A DNA stretch of 64,000 nucleotides from Prevotella sp. (GCA_017538105.1 JAFYJN010000045.1:1-64000); one strand, 5' to 3'; shown: positions 1 to 8,429, counted from the first letter of the stretch. Numbers and translations are program-made. Notes: generated by a model not told the origin, from the sequence alone.

Positions 1-122
1 ACATTTTCTCTCAGGCGGTAGGGCTCGTTCTCTTTGAGAGAATACCCTTATCTGAATTGTTTAAGCAAATCGATAATTCTAAATTAGAACCGGAAAATGA
101 TGGCCAATTAAGGTTTTGGTAA
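1..122 (+). CDS. C-terminal end of an unidentified protein (partial)
   Basis: An open frame enters from the left edge and ends at TAA 120-122. About 39 residues are visible: hydrophobic at first (FSQAVGLVLFERIP), then polar and acidic, finishing in QLRFW. I cannot place the family. A protein ending close to a sequence such as CCGGACACTAGTG (131-143) would fit the end of an insertion sequence, where a terminal inverted repeat follows the transposase stop closely, but this is a guess: the other end lies outside the window. It is AT-rich like the gene that follows and lies 44 bases upstream of it on the same strand. Confidence 0.5.
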   Translation, partial: IFSQAVGLVLFERIPLSELFKQIDNSKLEPENDGQLRFW

Positions 123-166
123 TTTATTCCGGACACTAGTGGGGGCAAATAAATAATAATAAGCAA

Positions 167-1576
167 ATGAAGGAACTATATAAAGTACGCGAAATCATAA
201 TTTCACTATTGGATCAAACGACTCATGAGCCGTTTATAGATATACCAAGTGAATTTGGCGTTATTATAGAAAAAGAAGGGTTTTTGTTTATTGAAACTCA
301 CATATTCAATGATGATTATTCTGCAAAAATATTCAAATTTAATAACGTTGGATATCCTGCTAGTATTAAAATGTCATCGTTCGATGGAATTGTAATAGAA
401 GCTCCATATATGCTATTAACTGGATGGACGACCAAAGAAAATAAATTGACATTCAGATGTTTGGATTTCATTAAGGTATATGAAGAAGATGTATATTACG
501 CTTATAAAAAGTCGGATGATAAGGAAATATGTCCTTCTCAACTATTGAGATTAGATTTATGGGGATTTGATTTGCTTATTACGTCTAATTTATCGACATC
601 CTTAATTGTAAGCGATGCGCCATTTGAAATGAAAATATGTTCAGATAAGGGTAGCGGAGTAACATACATACACTTCCCCACGCAAAAAGAAATGGCGCAC
701 AATACATTGACGGAGGAATTGTTTGAAGCTTTTCGTTTCTCTTTAGTGGGTTATTTATCCCTAATAAATGGTGCGCGCATACAAATAACCAAAGAGTATT
801 ATAACGGATATTCCAAAATTTATTCGTATGAGAGGATAGAAAATTTATCTCGTTCCTATTATACGTGTGGAAATTCAAAATGTGTTAGGTTAAGTCCTAT
901 TTTATTTGAGTTTGACAACTACGTTAGATGGAATGGAGTGCTTAATCTTAATAAGTTCGTACATCATATTTGTACTGCTCAGCAAGTAGCAATATGTGAA
1001 GACAGTTCATTTATTCTTATCTTAGCCTTTGAGGGATTGTGCAAAAAATATCTTGAAGTACAAAGTGAAGAAAAAAATCCCAAAAATGTTATATCAAAAA
1101 GAACTTTCAAGAAAATTAGAAAAGAACTCCTTGAAGTGATGAAGAATCATGTTGAAATTTCATCCAGTGCCTCAAAGAAGTTCAATAATAAAATTAACAA
1201 TCTAAATAGTACAGATTTGGCCACAAAAAAGTTTAGTATATTTTTGAATGACCTAAATATTGAACAAACAGAAAAAATTGAAGATCTGACCAAAAGAGTA
1301 AGAAGTACTTTGGTTCATGAAGCCGAATTGAAAGAATACACTGACTATCAGCTCTTATCCGAGCTAATTAGAGAGGCCATACTGAGACTTATTTGTTCTA
1401 ATATTGAAAGACATTCCTATTTCAAGGAAAAAATCATTCTGGGTGAAGCACCCTATCTCTCGTTTCATAATTTTATCAAAAAGAACAAGCTGACAGTTAA
1501 AGATGTTCCAATTTTCGACGAGCATGATTCAAGAATCAAATTGAGAATAAAAAATACAAATATTAAAGTAAGGTAA
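167..1576 (+). CDS. Probable HEPN-domain defence protein (ApeA-like)
   Basis: A soluble 469-residue protein with no signal peptide or membrane segment. The N-terminal half (about 25-230) is rich in short beta segments, as in the ApeA N-terminal domain. The C-terminal part (about 270-415) is helical and contains R379-S-T-L-V-H384, which fits the R-x4-6-H catalytic motif of HEPN ribonucleases (R377 also fits, with six residues between). Known ApeA proteins are anti-phage abortive factors acting as HEPN RNases or tRNases; that role here is inferred from layout and motif, not from a clear match along the whole length. The gene is very AT-rich and uses A/T-ending codons, unlike the core genes further right, suggesting transfer. 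It neighbours an AbiE toxin-antitoxin operon, consistent with a defence patch. Alternative: another two-domain HEPN protein unrelated to ApeA. Confidence 0.6.
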   Translation: MKELYKVREIIISLLDQTTHEPFIDIPSEFGVIIEKEGFLFIETHIFNDDYSAKIFKFNNVGYPASIKMSSFDGIVIEAPYMLLTGWTTKENKLTFRCLDFIKVYEEDVYYAYKKSDDKEICPSQLLRLDLWGFDLLITSNLSTSLIVSDAPFEMKICSDKGSGVTYIHFPTQKEMAHNTLTEELFEAFRFSLVGYLSLINGARIQITKEYYNGYSKIYSYERIENLSRSYYTCGNSKCVRLSPILFEFDNYVRWNGVLNLNKFVHHICTAQQVAICEDSSFILILAFEGLCKKYLEVQSEEKNPKNVISKRTFKKIRKELLEVMKNHVEISSSASKKFNNKINNLNSTDLATKKFSIFLNDLNIEQTEKIEDLTKRVRSTLVHEAELKEYTDYQLLSELIREAILRLICSNIERHSYFKEKIILGEAPYLSFHNFIKKNKLTVKDVPIFDEHDSRIKLRIKNTNIKVR

Positions 1577-2119
1577 TAAGATATCATTATGTTAGAACGG
1601 CTAATAGGGGTAGGACGCAAGCCGAATAAATAAACGCTATGTGGTAATTATTTCGTGGGTATCATCTATGGAACAGATAATATGAATAAAGCGGAGTTCC
1701 TTATGGAGTATAGCAGAGGCAGTAGTATGGGTGGTAACAACATCCCTTCTTCATCAACCCATATAGGCGTGTTCATATGGCAATAAACAGTTCCGAAAGG
1801 TGTAGCCAGACGGCACAGATGCTAAAGTGAAGGTAAAACTACAGAGAATCTTCGTTCAAAACATCTCACGTTGATACAAACCTCATCAAATATTGTAGAA
1901 CTTGCGTTGAACGAGATGCATCCAGAAGTAGTTCATCATTATAAGGTTATAGTTTTTACCGAACTTGGTAAAAAAGGAACCCTCAGCATCACTTCTGTCA
2001 GTGGTAATGATACCAAGAATGAAACAAGAAATACTCTTGATCGAAGCGCTATTGGGTTGAAGGGAATAGATTGCTGTCTACTGATTACAGGCCCAATTTA
2101 TTATTTCAAGTAAGATATA
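1577..2119. other. Gene-poor stretch, possible gene remnants
   Basis: No convincing gene. Two short frames exist: ATG at 1682 (34 codons, Gly/Ser-rich, ends IGVFIWQ) and a TTG-started frame 1871-2113 (80 codons). Neither has a recognisable domain, a good ribosome site or neighbours on the same strand that would support it. The stretch separates the plus-strand HEPN gene from the minus-strand AbiE operon. It may be decayed coding sequence or the 3' region of the HEPN transcript; I saw no clear hairpin terminator. Confidence 0.4.
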
Positions 2120-2593
2120 CTACATTCCCCACCCATTACGTTTTTTTGTACCATCCCAGTTGGTGAGTTCACCACTGACACCACCGCCACCTGCACTGAC
2201 ACCGCCTCTGCCACCAGCAGCAAGGAATAAATTCACCATCAAATCTTTGGAAACCGTCATTGTATCACTGAGTTGCCTGGTGCGGGAAGCGGTGAGATCA
2301 ATTTTGAAATCTGATGAGATGCCAGTCCATGACACCCTTTCTAATAGATAGGCTGTTGCCATCTTGCGTTGCTTTCCGTCAGCTGGGTCAAGACCTCGCT
2401 TGAAAGCTTCAGCAATGATACCCCATGCAACGGCGTTACCCTGCTTTGGTTGGAAATCGTTGTTTTTACCATCAGCATAAGCCCTGATGGCTGCGACACC
2501 ATCTTTAATCCATTTGTCAATCTGCTTCCTGAAGGCTTCCTTATTCTGTTGAACACTCTCCCAGATTTCCTTGATTTCAGGAATGCTCAACAT
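2120..2593 (-). CDS. Hypothetical protein, third gene of the AbiE operon
   Basis: A 157-residue protein of no family I recognise. The first ~110 residues look helical and charged (EIWESVQQNKEAFRKQIDKW); the last third is a glycine-rich tail (AAGGRGGVSAGGGGVSG) ending in NWDGTKKRNGWGM. There is no signal peptide. It begins 55 bases after the toxin stop codon, on the same strand and with no promoter visible between, so it is probably co-transcribed with the AbiE pair. The frame stays open upstream to just inside the toxin end, but no start codon lies there, so ATG 2593 is the only reasonable start. A link to the toxin-antitoxin function is inference from position only. Confidence 0.65.
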   Translation of the reverse strand: MLSIPEIKEIWESVQQNKEAFRKQIDKWIKDGVAAIRAYADGKNNDFQPKQGNAVAWGIIAEAFKRGLDPADGKQRKMATAYLLERVSWTGISSDFKIDLTASRTRQLSDTMTVSKDLMVNLFLAAGGRGGVSAGGGGVSGELTNWDGTKKRNGWGM

Positions 2594-2648
2594 TTCTTGG
2601 ACTTGGCTTTCCGCGTTTTCGGCTCGTTTGTGTTCACTATACGCTCTG

Positions 2649-3623
2649 CTATTTTATGGTTGAAAGAATGGTAATAAGACTATCTTCGATTTCCTCAGCC
2701 GAAGGAATCTCTTGATAGGCCAAGTCTGGCAATTCTCGCAAATAAATGGATTTCAGATTGTTCCACACTTCAAGAAAATCTGTCAGCAAAGGAGAATCAC
2801 CCATCGTCTTGCCTTGCCACCCATCGGGCTTTTCAAATTCCAGCTTATCGTGGTCGAACAATGCCTTCAAGTCTGCTTTGAAGTCTTCATTTTGTAAATA
2901 GGTGTGAGTCTCAGTGTCATGCAAAAGGAAATAGAGATCATAGAAGTGGCGAATCTTAGAAGACAGCTCTGGCATAGGATTGTTAGCAAGTGAACAACGG
3001 AGCAATGACACCAGTTTCTCTGTCAACGTGCGTCGTTTATCGAGGACGGTGACATCGAATGGTTGCATTTCATATTGCTCAATCAGGCTTTCATTACCAC
3101 TTTGGATGATGAAGTCTGTCAGGAAACTGCTCAATGTGCATTTTTGCGAGGGGTATGGATTGGCAAAAGAGTTAATTTCTACCAAAAGTTGACCTGCCTT
3201 TATTGCTCCAACCTGTTCGGTTGCAACAGCTCGTGGATAAGCATAGAATGCCTTGCGGTAGTGAGACCCTTTACTGGTTACTCCTGGCATAACAATTTCT
3301 TCCAAACCTTCAGTCATATTCTTTTCTGTACGGCGTATGAGATTCTTCAGCTGATTATCTTTCAATGTCCATGCTTCGGCTATGGCGACATCGATATCTT
3401 CCGAGAAGCGTGCCCCGATGCCGTATGCCTTCGAAAGACTGGTGCCACCCTTGAAAACAGCCTTACCATCTTTGTCACCTTCTGCCATCAACTTCAGTGA
3501 ACGGCAAATCCAGTAATCCTTCTCGATGAAGATGCTTTTGATGCCAAGCCCGCCCCCATTCTTCGGACGTGAAGCCGCGTTGATGGCGTCGGCAAACAGT
3601 TGTTTGTTCTCGTGTAATCTCAT
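2649..3623 (-). CDS. AbiEii-type nucleotidyltransferase toxin
   Basis: A 324-residue protein of the AbiEii/AbiGii toxin family, a DNA polymerase beta-like nucleotidyltransferase. Visible motifs: FIEKDYWI near 32-39 (typical of the family), then KGGTSLSKAYG at 58-68 followed by SEDIDVAI with D76 and D78, which is the GGS/T...DxD metal and nucleotide site. A later KIRHFYDLYFLL segment matches the conserved region that carries the general-base part of the fold. AbiEii toxins are bacteriostatic and are held in check by the co-encoded AbiEi without stable complex formation (type IV toxin-antitoxin). Its ATG overlaps the antitoxin stop by 4 bases (ATGA), showing translational coupling. Length and motifs look intact. 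Confidence 0.92.
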   Translation of the reverse strand: MRLHENKQLFADAINAASRPKNGGGLGIKSIFIEKDYWICRSLKLMAEGDKDGKAVFKGGTSLSKAYGIGARFSEDIDVAIAEAWTLKDNQLKNLIRRTEKNMTEGLEEIVMPGVTSKGSHYRKAFYAYPRAVATEQVGAIKAGQLLVEINSFANPYPSQKCTLSSFLTDFIIQSGNESLIEQYEMQPFDVTVLDKRRTLTEKLVSLLRCSLANNPMPELSSKIRHFYDLYFLLHDTETHTYLQNEDFKADLKALFDHDKLEFEKPDGWQGKTMGDSPLLTDFLEVWNNLKSIYLRELPDLAYQEIPSAEEIEDSLITILSTIK

Positions 3624-4339
3624 AAGATATTCCAGTTTTTCTTGTTAGGTAATGCCTGCTCAGAGATGGGCAGCTTATAATTAGTAGTGCCATTAAGACT
3701 TTTCTTCAGAGATTCTGTATCAAGGTTGTTCTGTTCCATGATAGCCCCCAAAAGTGCTCTGACGTATGACGTGTAGTTCTCAGCCAATTCCACCAACCTT
3801 TTTTGTTCCGCTTTGGAAAGAGCACAGATGGTATTGCCCAGTTGGACCACTATACTATCAGGACTACTTGCTGGTATTTCCTTGATAAACTTCAAAGCAT
3901 CAAGTATCCTCAGAAGAGGAATATTTTCTTCTGTGATAGGGTTGCGCTGCTGCAAGAAAGAGATGACATAATCCCCTCTGGTCAGAGGATTGCGATAACG
4001 ATTCGTACCTATCAAAATCGAAGAGGTGATTTGTGTAGTCAGTCCCATTGATGCGAACGCACTGTTTCCTGTGATATAACCGACCAACTTTCCATTCTTT
4101 TCCAAGAAATCCTTCGTGATTTCTTCTGGAACAGGCTTCAAAGTTCCAAAGATGGTCTTTCGTGGCTTATAGTACTTCCCCTTGGATAGCCTTTGCAGAG
4201 TACCTTGTTCGGTTAGTCTGTTTAGTGCCTTGACCAATGCTCCTTGATATTGCATGGGCACGTTGAAGTCGCCAATGGTGAGAACAACACCATCGGGAGT
4301 GTCAGCTATCTTCTTCTTTACTTCGTTTCCAATTACCAT
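3620..4339 (-). CDS. AbiEi-type antitoxin / transcriptional regulator (DUF6088)
   Basis: A 239-residue protein matching the DUF6088/AbiEi group found upstream of AbiEii toxins. The N-terminal ~60 residues form a winged-helix-like segment (ALVKALNRLTEQGTLQRLSK then GKYY), the expected DNA-binding part; the rest contains the LVGYITGNSAFASMGLTTQ segment characteristic of these antitoxins. AbiEi proteins repress their own operon by binding repeats at the promoter, and neutralise the toxin. It is the first gene of the operon; the toxin overlaps it by 4 bases. A promoter and direct/inverted repeats lie immediately upstream (4360-4421), consistent with autoregulation. Confidence 0.88.
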   Translation of the reverse strand: MVIGNEVKKKIADTPDGVVLTIGDFNVPMQYQGALVKALNRLTEQGTLQRLSKGKYYKPRKTIFGTLKPVPEEITKDFLEKNGKLVGYITGNSAFASMGLTTQITSSILIGTNRYRNPLTRGDYVISFLQQRNPITEENIPLLRILDALKFIKEIPASSPDSIVVQLGNTICALSKAEQKRLVELAENYTSYVRALLGAIMEQNNLDTESLKKSLNGTTNYKLPISEQALPNKKNWNIL

Positions 4340-4359
4340 GTCTATAGCTTTTGATGGTG

Positions 4360-4421
4360 CAAAGTTACAAAAAGTCTTGTTATTAACGCGAAAAACAAGA
4401 CAAAATATGACGTTATTAACG
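4360..4421 (-). promoter_or_regulatory. AbiE promoter with operator-like repeats
   Basis: On the minus strand TAACTTTG (4360-4367) matches the Bacteroides -7 box TAnnTTTG, about 20 bases upstream of the antitoxin ATG. Upstream of it lie two direct copies of GTTATTAACG (4379-4388 and 4412-4421), 33 bases apart, roughly three helical turns, and an inverted pair GTCTTGT/ACAAGAC (4374-4380, 4395-4401). These cover the -33 region and are good candidates for AbiEi binding. Confidence 0.65.
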
Positions 4422-4550
4422 AAAATTTGCCACTTGAAATACCCCTTTAATCAATTTTTGTCCCAAAATTGCAACAATCTTGTGACAAGGGCAGTTGTCA
4501 ATGCGCTTCATCATATAACTTTAATCCCACTCATAATCAGTGATTACAAG

Positions 4551-4593
4551 TTTGGGTGTAAGTTCAAAATCTACACCCAATTTTACACCCAAA
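4551..4593. repeat. TTTGGGTGTA inverted and direct repeats
   Basis: TTTGGGTGTA at 4551-4560 is followed by two opposite copies, TACACCCAA (4572-4580) and TACACCCAAA (4584-4593). The arrangement (one forward, two reverse within 43 bases) resembles binding sites of a recombinase or regulator. No integrase is present in the window, so the role is unknown. Confidence 0.6.
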
Positions 4594-4722
4594 AATGGCG
4601 ATAGCGCATGAAATTCAGTGATGTTGTGATTTTTGGCCAACCTCTACAAATGGTTGATATATAGCCACTTGTGTGGTTTGTGATATTCCAAGAAACAATA
4701 GATTTGGGTGCCTCTCTCTCCG

Positions 4723-4770
4723 CAAAACAATTAGACCGACTGAAATTTCTCAGTCGGTCTAATTGTTTTG
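4723..4770. repeat. Perfect 21-bp inverted repeat with 6-nt loop
   Basis: The arms 4723-4743 and 4750-4770 are exact reverse complements separated by AATTTC. A second hairpin follows at 4779-4794 (CGTGAG-TTCG-CTCACG), with a stable UUCG loop. There is no U-run, and no gene ends just before, so a simple intrinsic terminator is not the obvious reading. Confidence 0.8.
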
Positions 4771-5035
4771 TGCGAAATCGTGAGTTCGCTCACGGATGCG
4801 AGCTCAATACAGTTTCTGAATATGCGCAGCATGGTCTTCTTGTTTTTCCCAGCTTTTTTTATATCCTTTTCCTAGCTTTTACATTTCTAGTTTGCTTGCA
4901 GAAATCAAATAGAAAAACACTACCGAAGCGACAAGAAAAAGGCCCTATTCCTCTATTTGTCACATATTTATTTGGTTGTCGCAACAAAATAAAGTAAAAT
5001 GAACTGTAAAAAAATGAGAATTTAGATGATAGCTA

Positions 5036-5043
5036 TACTTTTG
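5036..5043 (+). promoter_or_regulatory. Promoter -7 box for the lipoprotein pair
   Basis: TACTTTTG matches TAnnTTTG exactly, 44 bases before the ATG at 5088. The -33 element is weak. Confidence 0.5.
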
Positions 5044-5087
5044 TGGCAGATAACGCGTAAAGAACATAATTATCAGATAAAACAAAT

Positions 5088-6155
5088 ATGAAAACAGGCA
5101 AAACATTACAATGCAACGCAACAGGTTCAAATATCTTTTGCAAAGCTGCCACGACATTGCTATTCGCAGTCACATTATCAGTAGGTCTCACTGCATGCAG
5201 TGACAACAATGACTTTGATAGCAACGACCGTGCTGTTAAAGAGCAGTCGCACCCTGTGACTTTCAACTCTCACGACGACCTCGCCATCTTCCAGAACACC
5301 ATTGCCGAAATCAATGAACAGGGACAAATCACCAATTACATCTATGGCGAGCCTATTGACAGCAAAGACCCCTTGCACCTCTATATCGGCGTGGAGAACA
5401 TCAAAGAGGCTGAAGAGATTTTCAACCTTTGGTTCGCAAACGACGTGGTGATATCTCCTTTCGTAAATGGAGGACGGGCTGTGAACCTGACCGACAGGAA
5501 CGGTAAACCGCAGGGTACCATCTTCTTCACTCCCGGAACCGAAGAAAACCATGTCGCTGAAGTGACAGTCTCTTCTGACACTCAGCTGAAGGGCTTCCAA
5601 CAGATCACCTTCCTGAAAAACGAGGCATGGCCAAAGAAGAACCTGTTAATGGCAGGAAAAAAATACTATAAGTTCGATATCGTTAAAAACATCAAGATGG
5701 CAGGTATTCAGGATTGTCTCAAAAGCAACGACAAGTCGCTTAATTTCGTGTGCATTCAGGGTAGCGGCAACGGCGTAAAGCCTATATTCTGCGCCGTATC
5801 GAATGAGAAATACAAAAACCCGCTCTCCAACAAATATCTGGGCATCATGCGCGATTCCAAGTACTGTCCGGGCGAAGGGTCTTCTCCCACGGCATTTAAC
5901 ATACAGAAGATTCTGCATGCCGACTGGAACACTTTTGTCGAGACTTTCAATGAGGCTGGCAGCGGACCGCTCCTCTCTGGACCAAACTACTGGTACGACG
6001 AGACTCATTTTACGTTCATCTTCCAATACAACGGCGTCATCTGTTATAACAGCGGATACACCTACGGAGAGGATGATTGCAGCCAGCAGTACTATTTCCT
6101 TTACAGAATTTTCGGAAGAGATGACAGCGAGATTTACGACGGAGCAAGTCTGTGA
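5088..6155 (+). CDS. Putative lipoprotein, family unknown (first of pair)
   Basis: A 355-residue protein with a Sec/lipoprotein signal: hydrophobic stretch near 22-36 then the lipobox LTAC, with Cys at about residue 37 followed by SDNND. Acidic residues after the Cys fit the lipoprotein export signal that sends Bacteroidota lipoproteins to the cell surface. No domain was recognised; the mature part is mixed alpha/beta and polar with several Cys (a DCLK..CIQGSG region and a C-terminal YNSGYTYGEDDC). The N-terminus to the signal is long, so an inner start is possible, though no better Met lies before the hydrophobic core. It is followed after 31 bases by a second lipoprotein with the shared phrase KIAGIQD/KMAGIQD, suggesting distant relatedness and co-function. 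Confidence 0.7.
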   Translation: MKTGKTLQCNATGSNIFCKAATTLLFAVTLSVGLTACSDNNDFDSNDRAVKEQSHPVTFNSHDDLAIFQNTIAEINEQGQITNYIYGEPIDSKDPLHLYIGVENIKEAEEIFNLWFANDVVISPFVNGGRAVNLTDRNGKPQGTIFFTPGTEENHVAEVTVSSDTQLKGFQQITFLKNEAWPKKNLLMAGKKYYKFDIVKNIKMAGIQDCLKSNDKSLNFVCIQGSGNGVKPIFCAVSNEKYKNPLSNKYLGIMRDSKYCPGEGSSPTAFNIQKILHADWNTFVETFNEAGSGPLLSGPNYWYDETHFTFIFQYNGVICYNSGYTYGEDDCSQQYYFLYRIFGRDDSEIYDGASL

Positions 6156-6186
6156 TCATCATTAAGGACAGGACAATTAAAAATCA

Positions 6187-8277
6187 ATGATAATGAAAAC
6201 AAAATTTTATCATAAAGGCAATATGAAGGTGATTGCTGCCTTCATCATAGCATCGGTATTGTCAACTGGATTTACCGCATGCAGTAGCGACGACGACTTG
6301 GTCGAAGAGACAACTCCTGGGTTGTTGGGAACTCCCTTATTGGGCGATGACATGACAAAAGATGAGTTCATGAGCAACTGGGAAAACTGCCACACGGTGA
6401 AAATCGCAGGTATACAGGATGAGGTCAACTGCCCGTGGTACGGTGCCGCGGCACAGAACATTCCCGACTATGTACGCTTCGACATCAAGAAAGAAAAGGG
6501 ATGGGAGATGGCTTTCTGCGAACTCAACGACCCCAATGCCGTGCGAACCCGCATGTTCGGCCTATATAACAAATATACCGGCACGCTGCGCATTTTCCAT
6601 TACATCGATAACCCCACTGGCTACGGCAGCGAGCTCGTCTATCTGGTGACTGCCAGTGAGTCGGATCTCGACGACAAATATCCGCTCTATCACTCCATGG
6701 AGTTCGCCGTGCCTGCCAACCACGAGTATGGCAAGACTCTCGTTGCCAAGAAAAAGTTAAACGTGGGTAATTATCAGCAGGAGGTGTTTACCAGTTATGT
6801 CGCTCCTTATGCAAAGAAAGACACCCGTGGCGTCACCGTCAACTGGCATTGCTTCGATCTCGACCTGTCTTGCTTTACAACGGCAGGAACAGATTGGCGC
6901 TCTGGTATGGCCCAGCAGGGACACATTACCATATTCCCTGTCACGAGCACGACATCCAACGTCACTCTGACAGGCTCACTCCTCGGATCCATAAAAGGCT
7001 CCTTCACCGACCCGCAGATAATAGAGACAGGTGGCGGAAACTCCATGAGCGGTATATGCACCACGCTGAACACAATCAGCGGCCTGCTGGGTGGCTCCGT
7101 CAACACCGCCTGTTCCACTTTCGCAGTGATGAACAACCAAGCGGCTCCGGGATTTATCCGAGGCGCTTCACCTTATCTCGCTGCTGGAAGCCTGGCCCTC
7201 AATGTCACCTCTGCTATCCTCGGATGGTGTAGTGAAGAGGAGCCTGTGACACGAGACACCATTCCTGGAAAAATAGACCTCGGACTTGATGCTTCAATCA
7301 ATCTCTCTGGTGTCATCTCAGGATACACATCCAACGGTGAAGGTGGTGTGGTGGTAACACCAGAACTCATCAGCAAGGGCAACGTAGAAGGCGACCTGGG
7401 TAGGGGATGTTGGAGCCTCGCTGAAGACCCCGTCATTTACATCTCGAAGGAAGACCTCATGAGCAGTACCGACCACCTCAATCTCGGAGTAAACGGATCA
7501 ACATACAGCAACAGTGAGTTCTACGACTACGACGTACGACTGGTAAGTTTCTTTGATCCCGCAAGCGTGAAACTCAACCTCAACACCGACCTCTACCATA
7601 ACATAAAGGAAGTGGTCATCACAACCAACTATGGTGTCTATACCGACCGCCAGATAGGATTCACTGATCAGTTCCGCCATTTCCTGATGCTCGATGAGCG
7701 TCCCTCGTTCAGCATCAGTGGAGGAAAGACTTCGGGCGTCGTGCGCCTTAACGAGAACACGCTGCCTCATGTCCATCAGGTGGGCATCAACGACATCCTC
7801 GTTAGCAACTATGAGGAAGCAGGTAACAAGACCTCCGTTCCCAGTGCAGTATTTGAATTTAAGGAGACCGATGTATGCAACTACGTTAAGCTCCCCGGAA
7901 GTAACATCAATGTCTATGGACGGCAGCTTGACCTCTTGGGCAAGAAAATCATCATGATGCCGCAGGTGTTCGTACCTTTTGTCAATGGCGGAGCCATCAG
8001 TAACCCATTGACACCCGACTTCGTGGTCACTGTCAATGTCACGTTCACGTGCGACGAGGGTAGTATGCAGTTCTCCCAAACTTTCATCCCGCAGGTGAAA
8101 CTGATTACCCACAACGATCTCCGAGGATGGTACAATCATCTGAAGCAATATTCTGATAAGTGCGCTCAGCAGCAACCCGTAGGCACGCTTGTCAACAACA
8201 GTGCCATCAAGGTTTACGACAAGCACAGCAACATGTTCCTCGAAAGAACAATCAAGATGCTTGAAAAAGTGAAATAA
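6187..8277 (+). CDS. Putative large lipoprotein, family unknown (second of pair)
   Basis: A 696-residue lipoprotein: signal (MKVIAAFIIASVLSTGFTAC, seen after an N-terminal MIMKTKFYHKGN) with Cys in the lipobox FTAC followed by SSDDD, a surface-export type signal. The true start may be the second Met (6193). A Gly/Ser/Ala-rich hydrophobic section around 290-350 (SGLLGGSVNTACSTF, AAGSLALNVTSAILGW) may be a membrane-inserting hairpin or a packed core. The remainder looks beta-rich. Contains the same VKIAGIQD phrase as the preceding gene and probably forms an operon with it. A hairpin terminator follows. No family, substrate or partner can be named from sequence. Confidence 0.72.
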   Translation: MIMKTKFYHKGNMKVIAAFIIASVLSTGFTACSSDDDLVEETTPGLLGTPLLGDDMTKDEFMSNWENCHTVKIAGIQDEVNCPWYGAAAQNIPDYVRFDIKKEKGWEMAFCELNDPNAVRTRMFGLYNKYTGTLRIFHYIDNPTGYGSELVYLVTASESDLDDKYPLYHSMEFAVPANHEYGKTLVAKKKLNVGNYQQEVFTSYVAPYAKKDTRGVTVNWHCFDLDLSCFTTAGTDWRSGMAQQGHITIFPVTSTTSNVTLTGSLLGSIKGSFTDPQIIETGGGNSMSGICTTLNTISGLLGGSVNTACSTFAVMNNQAAPGFIRGASPYLAAGSLALNVTSAILGWCSEEEPVTRDTIPGKIDLGLDASINLSGVISGYTSNGEGGVVVTPELISKGNVEGDLGRGCWSLAEDPVIYISKEDLMSSTDHLNLGVNGSTYSNSEFYDYDVRLVSFFDPASVKLNLNTDLYHNIKEVVITTNYGVYTDRQIGFTDQFRHFLMLDERPSFSISGGKTSGVVRLNENTLPHVHQVGINDILVSNYEEAGNKTSVPSAVFEFKETDVCNYVKLPGSNINVYGRQLDLLGKKIIMMPQVFVPFVNGGAISNPLTPDFVVTVNVTFTCDEGSMQFSQTFIPQVKLITHNDLRGWYNHLKQYSDKCAQQQPVGTLVNNSAIKVYDKHSNMFLERTIKMLEKVK

Positions 8278-8294
8278 TCATCAAATATGAAATG

Positions 8295-8340
8295 ACGACA
8301 CCCCCGCTGGCTCGATGTCAACGGGGGCGTCGTTTATAAT
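8295..8340 (+). terminator. Intrinsic terminator after the lipoprotein pair
   Basis: Arms ACGACACCCCCG (8295-8306) and CGGGGGCGTCGT (8322-8333), one mismatch, followed by a T-rich TTATAAT. It lies 17 bases after the stop codon. Confidence 0.75.
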
Positions 8341-8421
8341 CCCATATAACTCCATCAAACATTTCGCTTCTCTTCCCGTGTTTTTTCCTTTGTCTTTCGG
8401 GGGAATCTACGGAAAATAGTG

Positions 8422-8429
8422 TATCTTTG
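8422..8429 (+). promoter_or_regulatory. Promoter -7 box for the CAT-like gene
   Basis: TATCTTTG, an exact TAnnTTTG match, about 26 bases before the leader ORF start and 93 before the acetyltransferase. Confidence 0.6.

Larger units (their letters stand above)
4422..5035. other. Gene-free AT-rich stretch with hairpins
   Basis: No supported gene. It contains an inverted/direct repeat of TTTGGGTGTA, a perfect 21-bp hairpin and a small second hairpin (listed separately or below). The short frames crossing it run through the hairpins and have no protein-like character. It probably marks the right boundary of the accessory patch. Confidence 0.6.

Noticed and set aside
1682..2113. Short frames (34 and 80 codons) between the HEPN gene and the AbiE operon, considered as small genes or a retron/intron remnant
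   Set aside because: No domain, no reverse transcriptase and no clear RNA fold; kept only as an unassigned stretch.
2160..2351. Pro-rich plus-strand frame
   Set aside because: It is the reverse complement of the glycine tail of the minus-strand gene at 2120-2593.
4671..4997. 108-codon plus-strand frame
   Set aside because: It runs straight through the perfect hairpin at 4723-4770 and has no protein-like features.
7498..8226. 242-codon minus-strand frame opposite the large lipoprotein
   Set aside because: Shadow of the plus-strand gene: that gene has a signal peptide, a terminator and coherent codon use.
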